This document shows, one piece after another, positions 1-12,781 of a stretch of 64,000 bases of DNA (position 1 is the first letter of the stretch; each line of letters starts with the position of its first letter). Under the pieces are notes generated by a model, which saw only the letters and a list, made by a program, of their open reading frames with translations, searched no databases and was not told the origin of the DNA. The DNA comes from Loktanella atrilutea (GTDB lineage: Bacteria; Pseudomonadota; Alphaproteobacteria; Rhodobacterales; Rhodobacteraceae), in contig NZ_FQUE01000010.1 in assembly GCF_900128995.1 (NCBI RefSeq), positions 86,177 to 150,176 of the forward strand, given 5' to 3'. The position numbers were made by a program, and so were the translations under genes.

Positions 1-1
1 G

Positions 2-1042
<1,041 letters not shown>

Positions 1043-1100
1043 TCCTCCTCGCTTTTTCCGAAATACTCCGGGGTCCGGGGCAGCGCCCCGGGACGTCGCC
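1043..1100 (-). repeat. Dispersed GC-rich repeat, copy 1 (inverted), fills bchN-bchB spacer
   Basis: Read on the minus strand this is a hairpin (arms at 1085-1091 and 1075-1081) followed by GGAGTATTTCGGAAAAAG. That 18-base string occurs exactly again inside bchB near 2440. The repeat ends directly at the bchB start codon, so the bchB translation-initiation region is repeat sequence with only a weak GGGA Shine-Dalgarno. Confidence 0.8.
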
Positions 1101-2657
1101 ATGAAGCTGACCGTCTGGACATACGAAGGCCCGCCGCACGTCGGCGCCATGCGCGTCGCCACCGCGATGAAGGGGCTGCACTACGTCCTGCACGCGCCGC
1201 AGGGCGACACCTACGCCGACCTCCTCTTCACGATGATCGAGCGGCGCAACCATCGCCCGCCCGTCACCTACACGACCTTCCAGGCCCGCGACCTCGGCTC
1301 CGACACGGCGACGCTGTTCAAGACCGCCTGCCAGGACGCGGTCGACCGCTTCGACCCGCAGGCGATCATCGTCGGCGCCTCCTGTACCGCCGAACTGATC
1401 CAGGACGACCCCGCGGGTCTGGCCGAGACGATGGGTCTGACCATTCCCGTCATCGCGCTGGAATTGCCGAGCTATTCCCGCAAGGAGAACTTCGGCGCCG
1501 ACGAGACCTTCTACCAGATTGTCCGCGCCCTGGCGCAGCCACAGGACCGCACGACGCGGGTGACCTGCAACATCCTCGGCCCCACGGCGCTGGGCTTTCG
1601 CAACCGCGACGATGTGGAGGAGATCACCGGCCTCTTGGCCGACCTCGGCATCGACGTAAATGTCGTAGCCCCGCTGAATGCCACGCCCGCCGGCATCGCC
1701 CGCCTGCCCGCGGCGCATTTCAATGTGCTCCTCTACCCCGAGACGGGGGAGGCCGCCGCGCGCTGGCTGGAAAAGACTTATGGCCAACCCTTCACCAAGG
1801 TCGTCCCCATTGGCGTCCGCGCCACTCGCGATTTCATCGCCGAGGTCGCTGCGATCACGGGCCTGCCGTGCAAGGTGGACGAGAGCCGCCTGCGCCTGCC
1901 GTGGTGGACCTCATCGGTCGACAGCACTTACCTGACCGGTAAGCGTGTCTTCCTCTTCGGCGACGGCACCCATGTTTGCGCCATGGCCCGCATGGCCCGC
2001 GACGAGATGGGGTTCGAGGTCGTGGGCCTCGGCTGCTACAACCGTGAACAGGCGAAGGCAGTGCGTGCGATGGCGAAGGCGCTGGGGCTCGCGGCGCTGA
2101 TCACCGACGACTACCTCGACGTGGAGGCCGCCATCGCCGCCGCGTCACCCGAGATGATTATGGGCACCCAGATGGAGCGCCACATCGGCAAGCGGCTGGG
2201 CATCCCCTGCGCCGTGATCTCGGCCCCCGTCCACGTACAGGATTATCCCGCGCGCTATTCGCCGGTGATGGGGTTCGAGGGGGCGAACGTCGTCTTCGAC
2301 ACGCTGATCCATCCGCTGGTCATGGGGCTGGAAGAGCATCTGCTGACCATGTTCCGCGAGGATTTCGAGTTCAACGATGCGGCGGGGCCGAGCCATCATG
2401 GCGGGGCCGCGCCGGTTGCGATGCCGGATGCCTCCGGCGGGAGTATTTCGGAAAAAGTGAGGACGGAGGGTGCTTCCGAAGATTTGATGAACGGCAATGT
2501 CATCTGGCTGTCGGATGCGGAGCGGGAACTGAAGAAGATCCCGTTCTTCGTGCGTGGCAAGGCGCGGCGCAACACGGAGGCCTTTGCGGTACAAAAGGGC
2601 CTGCAGCAGATCAGCCTCGACACGTTGTACGAGGCGAAGGCCCATTATGCGCGATAG
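1101..2657 (+). CDS. bchB: Light-independent protochlorophyllide reductase subunit B
   Basis: BchB (518 residues) is the NifK-like partner of BchN and contributes to the protochlorophyllide site. Asp36 (in HAPQGD) is the known unusual fourth ligand of the NB iron-sulfur cluster and is present. The C-terminal domain ([23 protein letters not shown], from about residue 475) is the conserved DUF/PCP-reductase-like tail. Between the catalytic part and this tail, about residues 443-458 are encoded by a copy of the dispersed repeat. The 3' end overlaps bchH by 11 bases, implying translational coupling. Confidence 0.97.
   Translation: MKLTVWTYEGPPHVGAMRVATAMKGLHYVLHAPQGDTYADLLFTMIERRNHRPPVTYTTFQARDLGSDTATLFKTACQDAVDRFDPQAIIVGASCTAELIQDDPAGLAETMGLTIPVIALELPSYSRKENFGADETFYQIVRALAQPQDRTTRVTCNILGPTALGFRNRDDVEEITGLLADLGIDVNVVAPLNATPAGIARLPAAHFNVLLYPETGEAAARWLEKTYGQPFTKVVPIGVRATRDFIAEVAAITGLPCKVDESRLRLPWWTSSVDSTYLTGKRVFLFGDGTHVCAMARMARDEMGFEVVGLGCYNREQAKAVRAMAKALGLAALITDDYLDVEAAIAAASPEMIMGTQMERHIGKRLGIPCAVISAPVHVQDYPARYSPVMGFEGANVVFDTLIHPLVMGLEEHLLTMFREDFEFNDAAGPSHHGGAAPVAMPDASGGSISEKVRTEGASEDLMNGNVIWLSDAERELKKIPFFVRGKARRNTEAFAVQKGLQQISLDTLYEAKAHYAR
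2431..2470 (+). repeat. Dispersed repeat, copy 2, inside the bchB coding sequence
   Basis: The core GGAGTATTTCGGAAAAAG matches the reverse complement of the bchN-bchB spacer repeat exactly. It is translated in frame as the linker [13 protein letters not shown] of BchB. The surrounding protein is a variable linker, which explains how an intergenic-type repeat could be tolerated. Confidence 0.7.
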
Positions 2658-5600
2658 TGGTCCCGATCCCTTCCGTTTCGTGATCGTCACGCTGGACAGC
2701 CATACGGCGGGACCGGCGGCACGGGTCCGCGACCGTCTGGCGACGGATTTTCCGGGGCTCGAAATCAGCATCCATGCCGCGGCCGAATGGGGCGAGAATC
2801 CCGCAGCGCTGGCCGATGCGCAGGCTGCCGTCGCGCAGGGTGACATCATCGTCACCAACCTGCTGTTCCTTGAAGAACATACCGCCGCGATCCTGCCGTC
2901 GCTGATCGCGCGCCGGGCCGGTTGCGCCGCGATGATCAACGTCATCGCCGACAGCGAGATCGTCAAGCTGACAAAGATGGGCGATCTGGACATGCAGCGT
3001 CCGGCCTCCGGCATGATGGCATTGATGAAGAAGCTGAAGCCGCAGGCGAAGGCCAGCACCTCCGGCCAGTCCCAGATGAAGACCCTGCGCCGCCTGCCGA
3101 AGATCCTGCGGCTCATCCCCGGCCGCGCGCAGGACCTGCGCAACTGGTTCCTGTCGATGCAGTACTGGCTGGGCGGGTCGGATGAGAACATCGAGCAGAT
3201 GATCCGGATGCTGGTCGGCCGCTACAGCCGGGGCCGCGGGTGGGATGGCGTGAAGGCGCGGCCGCCCGTCGACTACCCCGATTGCGGCGTTTATCACCCG
3301 GACCTGCCCGGCACCCACATCAGCGAGGATGCGGCAGACCTGCCGCGTCCCGCCACGCCCGTGGCCACCATCGGCATCCTGATGCTGCGGTCCTACATCC
3401 TGTCCTCGGACACTGCCCATTACGACGCCGTCGTGCGGGCCTTCGAGGCGCGGGGCGTGGCGGTCGTGCCCGCCTTTGCCGGCGGTCTGGATGCGACGCC
3501 CGCGATCCAGCGTTATTTTCAGGGCCGTGTCGATGCGATGGTGTCACTGACCGGCTTCAGCCTCGTCGGCGGTCCGGCCTATAACGACAGCCCCGCAGCG
3601 ATCGCACTGCTGGGCGCACTCGACGTGCCCTACATCGCGGCACAGCCGCTGGAGTTCCAGACACTGGCGCAGTGGGGGGCCAGCGCACAGGGGCTCGGCC
3701 CGGTCGAAACCACGATGCTGGTCGCCCTGCCGGAGATCGACGGCGCGACGGCACCTACCGTCTTTGCCGGTCGCCACGGGGCGGAGACCTGCACCGGCTG
3801 CCCGCTGGCCTGCACCGGCGCGCCCGGCGACAAGTCCATGGCGCCTTGTCCGGAACGGATCGACGCGCTGGCGGACAAAACCCTGCGGCTGGCAATTCTG
3901 CGGCGCAAGCGCAACGCGGACAAGACCGTGGCCATCGTGCTTTTCGGCTTTCCTCCCAACGCGGGCGCGGTCGGCACCGCTGCATATCTGAGCGTCTTCG
4001 AGAGCCTGTTCAACACCCTGACCCGCATGAAGGCCGACGGCTACGACGTCGAGGTTCCGGCCAGTGTCGACGACCTGCGCAAGATGGTCCTGCAGGGCAA
4101 TGCCGCGCAGTTCGGGCAGGCGGCGACTGTCGCCGCCCATGTCAGTGCCGACGACATCGTCGGCGGGACGCCCTGGCTGCGCGAGATCGAAGCGGTCTGG
4201 GGGCCCGCGCCGGGCAAGGTGCAGTCGGACGGGCGCGGGGTTTTCATCCTCGGTCAGCGCTTCGGCAAGGTCTTCGTCGGCGTGCAGCCGACCTTCGGCT
4301 ACGAAGGCGACCCGATGCGCCTGCTGTTCGAGCGGGGCTTTGCGCCGACCCATGCCTTCGCCCAGTTCTACCTGTGGCTGCGCAACACCCTGCGCGCCGA
4401 CGTGGTGCTGCATTTCGGCATGCATGGCGCGCTGGAGTTCATGCCGGGCAAGCAGGCGGGGCTGGGTGCGCGGGACTGGCCGGATCGGCTGATCGGCGGG
4501 ATGCCCAATGTCTATCTTTACGCCGCCAACAACCCGTCCGAGGCGACGCTGGCCAAGCGCCGCAGCAACGCCGTCACGATCACGCACCTGACGCCGCCCC
4601 TGGCGCAGGCGGGGCTCTACAAGGGTCTTCTGGACCTCAAGGACAGCCTGACGCGCTGGCGCGGCATGGCGGCGAACGATCCCCAGCGGCGCGACCTGCA
4701 GGTGATGATCGTGCAGCAGGCCGAAGGGCTGGACCTGAACGCGGACGATCTGAACCGCCTGTGGCTGACCGTGCTGGAGACCGAAGGATCGCTGATCCCC
4801 GATGGCCTGCACATCGTCGGCCGCCCGATGACCGACGCCGCGCGGGCCGAGATGGTGGCGTTGATGGGCGACACTGACGCCGCCCGCGACGCGGACCGGC
4901 TGCTGCGCATAGACCACGAACTGCCCGCCCTGATGCGCGCCCTGTCGGGCCGCTTCATCGCGCCCGTCCCCGGCGGCGACCTGATGCGCAACCCCGGCAT
5001 CCTGCCGACTGGGCGCAACATCCACGCCTTCGACCCGTTCCGGATGCCCACCGCCTTCGCGATGGCCGAGGGTGCGAAACAGGCCGAAGTGCTGCTGCGC
5101 ACCCACCCGACGATGCCGCGCACCGTGGCGCTGGTGCTCTGGGGGTCCGACAACATCAAGTCCGACGGCGGCCCGATCGGGCAGGCGCTGGCGCTGATGG
5201 GGGCGGTCCCGCGCTTCGACAACTATGGCCGTCTGGCGGGGGCCGACCTGGTGCCGCTTCCGGTTCTGGGGCGTGCGCGCATCGACGTGGTGATGACGCT
5301 GTCCGGCATCTTCCGCGACCTGCTGCCGCTGCAGACGAAGCTGCTGGCCGAGGCCGCGCTGAAATGCGCGATGGCGGACGAGCCCGCGCATCTGAACTTC
5401 ATTCGTGCCCATGCGCTGGCCCATATGGCCGAGACCGGCTGCGGGATCGAGGAGGCGGCGCTGCGCGTCTTCTCGAACGCCGAAGGGGCCTACGGGTCGA
5501 ACGTGAACCAGCTGATCGACAGCTCTGCCTTTGGTGACGAGGACGAGTTGGCCGACGCCTTCGAGGCACGCAAGAGCTTTGCCTACGACGCGCGCGGCAA

Positions 5601-6186
5601 GGCCAGTGCCAAGGCCGGATTGCTGCAGAAGACGCTGAAGCACGTTGATCTGGCCTACCAGAACCTCGAGTCGGTGGAACTGGGCGTCACCTCGGTCGAT
5701 CATTACTTCGACACGCTGGGCGGTATCGCCCGCGCGGTGAAGCGGGCCAAGGGCGGCGTCGATACGCCGGTCTACATCGGCGACCAGACCCGCGGCGGCA
5801 ACAAGGTGCGGACGCTGAAGGACCAGGTCGCGCTTGAAACACGCTCGCGCAGCCTGAACCCGAAGTTCTACGAGAGCCTGCTGAAGCACGGCCACGAGGG
5901 CGTGCGCCAGATCGAGGCGCATGTGACCAACACCCTCGGTTGGTCGGCCACCACCGGGGCCGTCGACCCATGGGTCTATCAGCGGCTGTCAGAGACCTTC
6001 GTGCTGGACGCCGCGATGCGCGAGCGGCTTGCGGCGCTGAACCCGCAGGCCTCGATGCGGATGGCGAACCGGCTGCTGGAAGCCTCCGACCGGGCCTACT
6101 GGGCGCCGGATGCGGCGACGCTGGCGGCGCTGCAGGATGCTGCGGATGCGATCGAGGACCGGATGGAAGGGATTGCGGCGGAATGA
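2647..6186 (+). CDS. bchH: Magnesium chelatase subunit H
   Basis: BchH is the large porphyrin-binding subunit of magnesium chelatase, which inserts Mg2+ into protoporphyrin IX together with BchI and BchD (encoded on the minus strand at 16.4-19.0 kb). The product is 1179 residues, the normal CobN/BchH family length. An in-frame ATG exists further upstream at 2554, but the protein [19 protein letters not shown] begins at 2647, which matches family N-termini and gives an 11-base overlap with bchB. Family blocks such as [16 protein letters not shown] and [18 protein letters not shown] are visible. Confidence 0.97.
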   Translation: MRDSGPDPFRFVIVTLDSHTAGPAARVRDRLATDFPGLEISIHAAAEWGENPAALADAQAAVAQGDIIVTNLLFLEEHTAAILPSLIARRAGCAAMINVIADSEIVKLTKMGDLDMQRPASGMMALMKKLKPQAKASTSGQSQMKTLRRLPKILRLIPGRAQDLRNWFLSMQYWLGGSDENIEQMIRMLVGRYSRGRGWDGVKARPPVDYPDCGVYHPDLPGTHISEDAADLPRPATPVATIGILMLRSYILSSDTAHYDAVVRAFEARGVAVVPAFAGGLDATPAIQRYFQGRVDAMVSLTGFSLVGGPAYNDSPAAIALLGALDVPYIAAQPLEFQTLAQWGASAQGLGPVETTMLVALPEIDGATAPTVFAGRHGAETCTGCPLACTGAPGDKSMAPCPERIDALADKTLRLAILRRKRNADKTVAIVLFGFPPNAGAVGTAAYLSVFESLFNTLTRMKADGYDVEVPASVDDLRKMVLQGNAAQFGQAATVAAHVSADDIVGGTPWLREIEAVWGPAPGKVQSDGRGVFILGQRFGKVFVGVQPTFGYEGDPMRLLFERGFAPTHAFAQFYLWLRNTLRADVVLHFGMHGALEFMPGKQAGLGARDWPDRLIGGMPNVYLYAANNPSEATLAKRRSNAVTITHLTPPLAQAGLYKGLLDLKDSLTRWRGMAANDPQRRDLQVMIVQQAEGLDLNADDLNRLWLTVLETEGSLIPDGLHIVGRPMTDAARAEMVALMGDTDAARDADRLLRIDHELPALMRALSGRFIAPVPGGDLMRNPGILPTGRNIHAFDPFRMPTAFAMAEGAKQAEVLLRTHPTMPRTVALVLWGSDNIKSDGGPIGQALALMGAVPRFDNYGRLAGADLVPLPVLGRARIDVVMTLSGIFRDLLPLQTKLLAEAALKCAMADEPAHLNFIRAHALAHMAETGCGIEEAALRVFSNAEGAYGSNVNQLIDSSAFGDEDELADAFEARKSFAYDARGKASAKAGLLQKTLKHVDLAYQNLESVELGVTSVDHYFDTLGGIARAVKRAKGGVDTPVYIGDQTRGGNKVRTLKDQVALETRSRSLNPKFYESLLKHGHEGVRQIEAHVTNTLGWSATTGAVDPWVYQRLSETFVLDAAMRERLAALNPQASMRMANRLLEASDRAYWAPDAATLAALQDAADAIEDRMEGIAAE

Positions 6187-6220
6187 TCATGCTGGCGACA
6201 TTCGCGACTCTGGCGGAGCG

Positions 6221-7212
<992 letters not shown>

Positions 7213-7213
<1 letters not shown>

Positions 7214-7899
7214 TGTCCCACTACGCCGCCACCCGCGACCGGGTCGAGGATTACTTCGACCGCTCCGCCACCCAGGTCTGGGCGCGGCTGACCTCCGACG
7301 CGCCGGTCAGCGGCATCCGCGCGACCGTGCGGGCGGGGCGCGACCGGATGCGCGAGGTGCTGCTGGCGCAGCTGCCCGATGACCTGACCGGCGCGCGCGT
7401 GCTGGACGCGGGGTGTGGGACAGGCGCGATGAGCGCGGCCCTGGCCGAGCGAGGAGCGCATGTCGTGGGGGTCGACATCTCGCCTGCGCTGATCGAGATC
7501 GCGCGGCGGCGGATGCCGGTCGATCTGGCGGATCGGATCACCTGGGTGGCGGGCGACATGATGGAGGCGGCGAAAGGCACCTTCGATCATGCCATCGCGA
7601 TGGATTCGCTGATCTATTACGGTGCGCCCGACATTGCCGCCCTGCTGGGTCGGGCCGCCCCCCGGGTCACAGGGCGCTTCGCCTTCACCCTCGCCCCCCG
7701 CACGCCGCTGCTGATGGCGATGTTCCGTGCTGGCAAGTTCTTTCCCCGCGCCGACCGCAGTCCGCAGATGGTGCCGCACACCGCCCGTGGCATCGCGCAG
7801 GCGCTGCGGGACGCCGGCGTGGGTGGTCACCTGCGCGAGGTCGAGCGCGTGACCTCGGGGTTCTACATCTCTACCGCCTATGTGTTCGAGGACGCATGA
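7213..7899 (+). CDS. bchM: Magnesium protoporphyrin IX O-methyltransferase
   Basis: BchM transfers a methyl group from S-adenosylmethionine to the ring-C propionate of Mg-protoporphyrin IX, preparing it for AcsF. The SAM motif I is VLDAGCGTGAMS at about residue 63, followed by VVGVDIS. The length of 228 residues is typical. The gene is translationally coupled on both sides: it overlaps the bchL stop by one base and the lhaA start by four (ATGA). Confidence 0.96.
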
Positions 7900-9329
7900 T
7901 GATCATCAAGGCCAACGCGCTGAAGAAACTGTCGCTGAAGGCGCTGCCCTTCGCCGACGCCGCCAGCCCCGATCTGCCGCTGCGCCAGCTGCTGCGGCTG
8001 AGCCTGTTTCAGGTTTCCGTCGGCATGGCGAGCGTGATGCTGCTGGGCACGCTGAACCGCGTGATGATCGTGGAACTGGGCATCCCCGCGATGCTGGTCG
8101 CGCTGATGATCGCGATCCCGGTGCTGGTGGCGCCGTTCCGGGCGCTGGTCGGCTTCAAGTCCGACAACTACCGCTCCGCCATCGGGTGGAAGCGCATTCC
8201 CTACTTGTGGTTCGGCACGCTCTGGCAGTTCGGCGGCCTCGCGATCATGCCGATGGCGCTGCTGGTGCTGGCGGGCGACCGGGCGATCGACGCGGACTGG
8301 GCCGGATACCTCGGCGCGGGGCTGGCGTTCCTGATGACCGGCCTCGGCATGCACATGACCCAGACCGCGGGGCTTGCCTTGGCCGCCGACCGCGCGACCG
8401 AGGAGACGCGGCCCCGCGTCGTGGCGCTGCTTTACGTCATGCTGCTGGTCGGCATGGCGATCTCCTCCATCATCATCGGCACGCTGCTGCGCGACTATTC
8501 CGCGCTGCGGCTGGTGCAGGTGGTGCAGGGCACCGCCGTCGTCACCATGCTGCTGAACGTGACCGCCCTGTGGAAGCAAGAGCATGTGCAACCGATGAGC
8601 AAGGCCGAGCGTGACGCCGAGGGGCCGACCTTCCGCGATGCTTGGCTCGACCTGACCAAAGGCGGCGACGCCGGGCGGCTGCTGGCGGTCGTCTTCTTCG
8701 GGACGCTGGCCTTCAACATGCAGGATGTCCTGCTGGAGCCCTACGGCGGAGAGATCCTTGGCCTCTCCGTCTCTGCCACGACCCTGCTGACGGCCAGCTG
8801 GGCCTTCGGCGCGCTGGCGGGTTTCACCATGGCCGCCCGTTGGCTGGCCAGCGCAACCGATCCGATGCGGATGGCGGGACGCGGCATCCTCGCGGGGCTT
8901 GCCGCCTTCTGCTGCGTCATCTTCGCGGCCCCCATGGGCTCGACGGTGATGTTCTTCGCGGGGGCGGCCCTCATCGGCTTCGGCGGCGGCCTCTTCGGCA
9001 TCGCCACCCTGACCGCCGCCATGACCATGCCCGCCGTCGGCGCCGCCGGTCGCGGACTGGCGCTGGGCGCCTGGGGGGCCGCGCAGGCCACCGGCGCGGG
9101 GCTGTCCATCTTCATCGGGGGCGCGATCCGCGACCTCGTCAACCATGCCGCCGGGAACGGCATGCTGTCCGAGGCGCTCGCCACGCCTGCCACCGGCTAC
9201 TCGGTCGTCTACCACACCGAGATCGGCCTTCTTTTCCTCACCCTCATCGTCCTTGGCCCGCTGGTGCGCGCCCGGGCCATGACACCGGAAGGCACGGGCA
9301 AGCTGCAGCTGTCCGACTTCCCCACCTGA
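7896..9329 (+). CDS. lhaA: PucC-family light-harvesting 1 assembly protein LhaA
   Basis: This 477-residue, roughly 12-helix membrane protein of the bacteriochlorophyll-delivery (PucC/LhaA) branch of the MFS fold is required for LH1 assembly. The position between bchM and puhA is diagnostic for LhaA (formerly F1696). The reading frame is open upstream, but MMIIKANALKKLSLKALPFA at 7896 matches family starts and overlaps the bchM stop by four bases. In related bacteria the puhA promoter lies within this gene; I cannot pinpoint it here. Confidence 0.93.
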   Translation: MMIIKANALKKLSLKALPFADAASPDLPLRQLLRLSLFQVSVGMASVMLLGTLNRVMIVELGIPAMLVALMIAIPVLVAPFRALVGFKSDNYRSAIGWKRIPYLWFGTLWQFGGLAIMPMALLVLAGDRAIDADWAGYLGAGLAFLMTGLGMHMTQTAGLALAADRATEETRPRVVALLYVMLLVGMAISSIIIGTLLRDYSALRLVQVVQGTAVVTMLLNVTALWKQEHVQPMSKAERDAEGPTFRDAWLDLTKGGDAGRLLAVVFFGTLAFNMQDVLLEPYGGEILGLSVSATTLLTASWAFGALAGFTMAARWLASATDPMRMAGRGILAGLAAFCCVIFAAPMGSTVMFFAGAALIGFGGGLFGIATLTAAMTMPAVGAAGRGLALGAWGAAQATGAGLSIFIGGAIRDLVNHAAGNGMLSEALATPATGYSVVYHTEIGLLFLTLIVLGPLVRARAMTPEGTGKLQLSDFPT

Positions 9330-9342
9330 AAGGATCATTCCC

Positions 9343-10125
9343 ATGCTAGGCGTCACCTTTTTCGGACATGTCGATCTGGCGCAGGTCGCGCTCTACCTAT
9401 TCTGGGTCTTTTTCGCGGGCCTCGTGATCTATCTTCAGCGCGAGAACATGCGCGAGGGCTATCCCCTGCGCAACGACAAGGACGAGATCCCCGCGAACGA
9501 GAGCCTCTGGCCCCTGCCCAGCCCCAAGACCTTTCACCTGCGCGATGGCCGGGGCGAGCTGACGGTGCCGAGCCTCGCCTACGAGGCCGAGCATATGCGC
9601 AGCGATCTGGCACTTGCGCCCTCCGCCATGGCGACGGGTTCGCCCTGGGTGCCGACCGGAAACCCGATGATCGACGGCGTCGGCCCCGCGGCCTGGGCGC
9701 CGCGGCGCGACGTGCCGGAACTCGACGCCTTTGGCCATGCCAAGATCCGCCCGATGTCGACCCTGCCCGAATTCCACATCTCGATGGGCCGTGATCCGCG
9801 CGGCCTGCCGGTCGTCGGCGGCGACGGAGAGGTCGTGGGCCGCGTCGTCGACATGTGGGTCGACGTGCCAGAGGCGCTGATCCGCTACCTCGTCGTCGAT
9901 CTGAACCCGGAAGGGTCGGGTCAGACCCGCCTCGTGCCGATGACCATGTCCCGCGTCATGTCGGACCGGGTCCGGGTGCGTGCGCTGCATGCCCACAACT
10001 GGGCGGACATTCCGTCGCCCAAGGGCGGTGACCAGATCACCCTGCTCGAGGAAGAGAAGATCATGGCCTACGTCGCCGGCGGCACGCTCTACGCGTCGGA
10101 GACGCGCGCCGGCAACGTCCTGTAA
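9343..10125 (+). CDS. puhA: Photosynthetic reaction centre H subunit
   Basis: PuhA (260 residues) is the single-helix H subunit that caps the L/M core on the cytoplasmic side. One transmembrane helix (about residues 12-30, QVALYLFWVFFAGLVIYL) is followed by the basic RENMREGYPLR anchor and a PRC-barrel domain (GLPVVGGDGEVVGRVVDMWVD). The pufL/M/B/A partners are not in this window. AAGGATCA precedes the ATG, and the gene sits 13 bases after lhaA. Confidence 0.98.
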   Translation: MLGVTFFGHVDLAQVALYLFWVFFAGLVIYLQRENMREGYPLRNDKDEIPANESLWPLPSPKTFHLRDGRGELTVPSLAYEAEHMRSDLALAPSAMATGSPWVPTGNPMIDGVGPAAWAPRRDVPELDAFGHAKIRPMSTLPEFHISMGRDPRGLPVVGGDGEVVGRVVDMWVDVPEALIRYLVVDLNPEGSGQTRLVPMTMSRVMSDRVRVRALHAHNWADIPSPKGGDQITLLEEEKIMAYVAGGTLYASETRAGNVL

Positions 10126-10180
10126 CACGACCGGCGGCGTGGTCAGCCACCGCGCCGCCCCGCACGAGGGGGAAGTCACC

Positions 10181-10816
10181 ATGCACGACGATTTCAAGTT
10201 CGAACCGGTCAGGGGCCTGCCCGAGGCCCTGCCGCGGGATGAGCACATCATCTGGCAGGGCAGCCCGGTCGCCCGCCGGCTGTGGATCGAGGCGTTCAAG
10301 GCCCGCTGGGTCGCCGGCTATTTCGGCCTGCTGGCGGTCTGGCGGTTCGGTGTGTCGGCGGCGGACACATCGATCGCGGGATCGATCGTGCTGGCCACGC
10401 CGTTCCTGATCGCCGGCGCCTTCGTGCTTGCGCTGCTCTACGGTCTGGCATGGATCCAGGCGCGGGCGACGGTCTACACGCTCACCAACAAGCGCGTCGG
10501 CATGCGGATCGGCGCCGCGCTGACCATGACGCTGAACCTGCCCTATCCCCAGATCGAGGCGGCGCAGCTCGATCTGCGGCGCGGCGGCACGGGCACGCTG
10601 GCCTTTCTGCTGCCGCGCGACACGCGGCTGTCCTACCTGATGACATGGCCTCACGTCCGGCCCGGTCACATCAACCGCACCCAGGCCGCCCTGCGCTGCA
10701 TTCCTGCCGCCGCCGACGTCGCCCGGCAGTTCACCGAAGCCGCCGAGACGCGGCTGAGCCAACCCCAGATCGCAAGGCGCCCGGCTGACATGCCCCACGC
10801 CGTCGCGGCGGAGTAA
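10181..10816 (+). CDS. puhB: Photosynthetic complex assembly protein PuhB
   Basis: PuhB (211 residues) is a PH-domain-like membrane protein that helps assemble the reaction centre. Two hydrophobic segments (about residues 47-65 and 70-95) follow the conserved LPRDEHIIWQGSP motif. The frame is open upstream, but the ATG at 10181 has a good GGGGGAAG ribosome-binding site and the family N-terminus. It ends two bases before the possible GTG start of puhC. Confidence 0.93.
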   Translation: MHDDFKFEPVRGLPEALPRDEHIIWQGSPVARRLWIEAFKARWVAGYFGLLAVWRFGVSAADTSIAGSIVLATPFLIAGAFVLALLYGLAWIQARATVYTLTNKRVGMRIGAALTMTLNLPYPQIEAAQLDLRRGGTGTLAFLLPRDTRLSYLMTWPHVRPGHINRTQAALRCIPAAADVARQFTEAAETRLSQPQIARRPADMPHAVAAE

Positions 10817-10821
10817 GCGTG

Positions 10822-11283
10822 ATGACCCGGACCGCCACCCGCATCCACAATTCCACGGCCGAAGAGATGGTGCCCCGCGGCCTTGTCGTCGCGATGTTCG
10901 CCCTCATGCTGGCGTCGCTGACGCTGGTCACCGTCTCTCGCCTGACCGATGCGCCGCACGCGGGTGTCGTGCCGGTCTCTCCGGTCGTCAGATCGCTGGA
11001 CATCGCGCTGATCGGCGACCGCAGCGGCGCCTATGCGGCAGAGGCTGCCGACGGCACCGTGCTGGCCATGTCCGATCGGGACAAGGCCGGTTTCATCGGC
11101 GTCATGGGCCGCGTCGTCGAACGCAAGCGCGTCACCGCCGGGCTGCCGGTCGCCGACCCGGTCACCCTGCAACTGCACGAAAACGGCACCCTGTCGATCG
11201 TCGATCCGTCCACGGGAATGGACATCGCCCTGATCGGCTACGGTGACGACAACGTGGCCGCCTTCGCGCGGCTGATCGACTGA
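10822..11283 (+). CDS. puhC: Photosynthetic complex assembly protein PuhC
   Basis: PuhC (153 residues) has one N-terminal membrane helix (VPRGLVVAMFALMLASLTLV) and a periplasmic domain; it is needed for efficient RC-LH1 assembly. The ATG at 10822 lies eight bases after GGAG. A GTG directly upstream (10819) is an equally possible start. Identity rests on its position after puhB and on family-like sequence (DIALIGDRSG, DKAGFIGVM). Confidence 0.9.
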   Translation: MTRTATRIHNSTAEEMVPRGLVVAMFALMLASLTLVTVSRLTDAPHAGVVPVSPVVRSLDIALIGDRSGAYAAEAADGTVLAMSDRDKAGFIGVMGRVVERKRVTAGLPVADPVTLQLHENGTLSIVDPSTGMDIALIGYGDDNVAAFARLID

Positions 11284-11345
11284 ACCGAAACCCCCAGCCC
11301 TGCGGGTCAGCCACCCGCCCGGGCCAGATGTGAAAGGGAATGCAC

Positions 11346-11642
11346 ATGGGATTCTTCACGAGGACACGCGAAACCGCCCCCTGCACCGTGACGATCAGTC
11401 ACCGGTTCGAGGAACTGTCGGCCCACGTCCGGTTCGACAACGGCACCACCGTCAATCCCGGCGACGAGGTGCAGGTTCAGGGACCGGAGATCATGGCCGC
11501 CTTCGGCGAACGGGTCGAGGAGAAGCGGGTGGCCGTCATCACCCGCGCCAGCAAGCTCGAGCAGATCTGGACCCGCGCCACCGGCGATTTCGAATTCATG
11601 GAACTCTGCGAATTTTCATTCAGCGAGGAGGCCCTGTCATGA
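11346..11642 (+). CDS. bciE: BciE, auxiliary subunit of the aerobic ring-E cyclase
   Basis: This 98-residue soluble protein is encoded immediately upstream of acsF and overlaps its start by four bases. In alphaproteobacteria such as Rhodobacter sphaeroides, AcsF needs a small partner, BciE, encoded at this location; I infer the identity from size and position. The second ATG (11346) is seven bases from an AAAGGG ribosome-binding site; the first ATG at 11340 is too close to it. No known domain is recognisable. A generic label would be conserved hypothetical protein. Confidence 0.75.
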   Translation: MGFFTRTRETAPCTVTISHRFEELSAHVRFDNGTTVNPGDEVQVQGPEIMAAFGERVEEKRVAVITRASKLEQIWTRATGDFEFMELCEFSFSEEALS

Positions 11643-12757
11643 ACATGCATTCATCCGAAGCCGCGACCGCCGAGGAGGCCATCGCCGCACAGGAGGCCCT
11701 GCCGCCCCTGACCAACGAGGACGCGACCGCCGTCGCGATGCAGAATACCCTGCTGACCCCGCGCTTCTACACCACCGATTTCGACGAGATGGACGCCATC
11801 GACGTGACCTCGGTGCGGGGCGAATGGGATGCGCTGATCGCGCGGATGAAATCGGACCCCAACAAGGGCCATTTCAAGAAGAACGCCGACTGGGACGACG
11901 TCGACTGGGACGGGATGGAGCCGAAGCTGAAGGCGGAGTTCATCGACTTCCTGATCTCCTCCTGCACCGCCGAATTCTCGGGCTGTGTGCTCTACAAGGA
12001 GATGAAGCGCCGCGGCAGCAACCAGGACATCACCACGCTGTTCCAGCTGATGGCGCGGGACGAGGCACGTCACGCGGGTTTTATCAACGACGCCCTGCGC
12101 GAGGCAGGGATCGCCGTGAACCTCGGCTTCCTGACCCAGTCGAAGAAATACACCTACTTCAGACCAAAGTTCATCTATTACGCGACCTACCTGTCCGAGA
12201 AGATCGGCTATGCCCGCTACATCACCATCTTCCGTCACCTCGAGGCGCATCCCGAGAAGCGGTTCCACCCGATCTTCAAGTGGTTCCGCGAGTGGTGCAA
12301 CGACGAGTTCAGTCATGGCGAGGCCTTTGCCCTGCTGATGAAGACCGATCCGAAACTGACCGAGAGCTTTCAGAACCGCATGTGGATCAAGTTCTTCCTG
12401 ACGGCGGTCTTCGCCACCATGTGGGTCCGCGATCACCAGCGGCCCGCGTTCCATGCGGCCTTGGGTGTCGATCCGGCGTGGTATGGGCAGGAGGTGTTCC
12501 GCAAGACCTCCGAGATCACCCGTCAGGTCTTCCCCATGACGCTCGACATCGACCACCCGCGCTGGGTCCCGACGCTGAACCGGATCCAGGCCGCGAACGT
12601 CCAGATCGCCGCCGGCGAAAAGCGCGGCGGGATCGCCGGAAAGCTGGCGGCGCTGGGCGGACGCATCAAGGCGGGGGTGAACTTCATCGGCCTGCTGACG
12701 ATCCCGGTGCAGCGCAACGCGGTCCCCGCCAGCCCCCGGCTGGAGCCGGTCTATTGA
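11639..12757 (+). CDS. acsF: Aerobic Mg-protoporphyrin IX monomethyl ester oxidative cyclase
   Basis: AcsF is the diiron, O2-dependent enzyme that forms ring E (3,8-divinyl protochlorophyllide). The 372-residue product shows carboxylate/histidine ligand motifs of the ferritin-like fold: CTAEFSG, ARDEARHAGF and CNDEFSHGEAF. The start follows GAGGAG and overlaps the bciE stop (ATGA). The O2-independent enzyme BchE is not encoded here, consistent with an aerobic phototroph. Confidence 0.97.
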   Translation: MNMHSSEAATAEEAIAAQEALPPLTNEDATAVAMQNTLLTPRFYTTDFDEMDAIDVTSVRGEWDALIARMKSDPNKGHFKKNADWDDVDWDGMEPKLKAEFIDFLISSCTAEFSGCVLYKEMKRRGSNQDITTLFQLMARDEARHAGFINDALREAGIAVNLGFLTQSKKYTYFRPKFIYYATYLSEKIGYARYITIFRHLEAHPEKRFHPIFKWFREWCNDEFSHGEAFALLMKTDPKLTESFQNRMWIKFFLTAVFATMWVRDHQRPAFHAALGVDPAWYGQEVFRKTSEITRQVFPMTLDIDHPRWVPTLNRIQAANVQIAAGEKRGGIAGKLAALGGRIKAGVNFIGLLTIPVQRNAVPASPRLEPVY

Positions 12758-12781
12758 GCGCGGCGCTGCATCCGGGCGCGT

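Noticed and set aside
3544..5922. Long antisense open frame (792 codons) opposite bchH
   Set aside because: High-GC codon usage keeps the opposite strand open; the translation is low-complexity and bchH is a certain gene.
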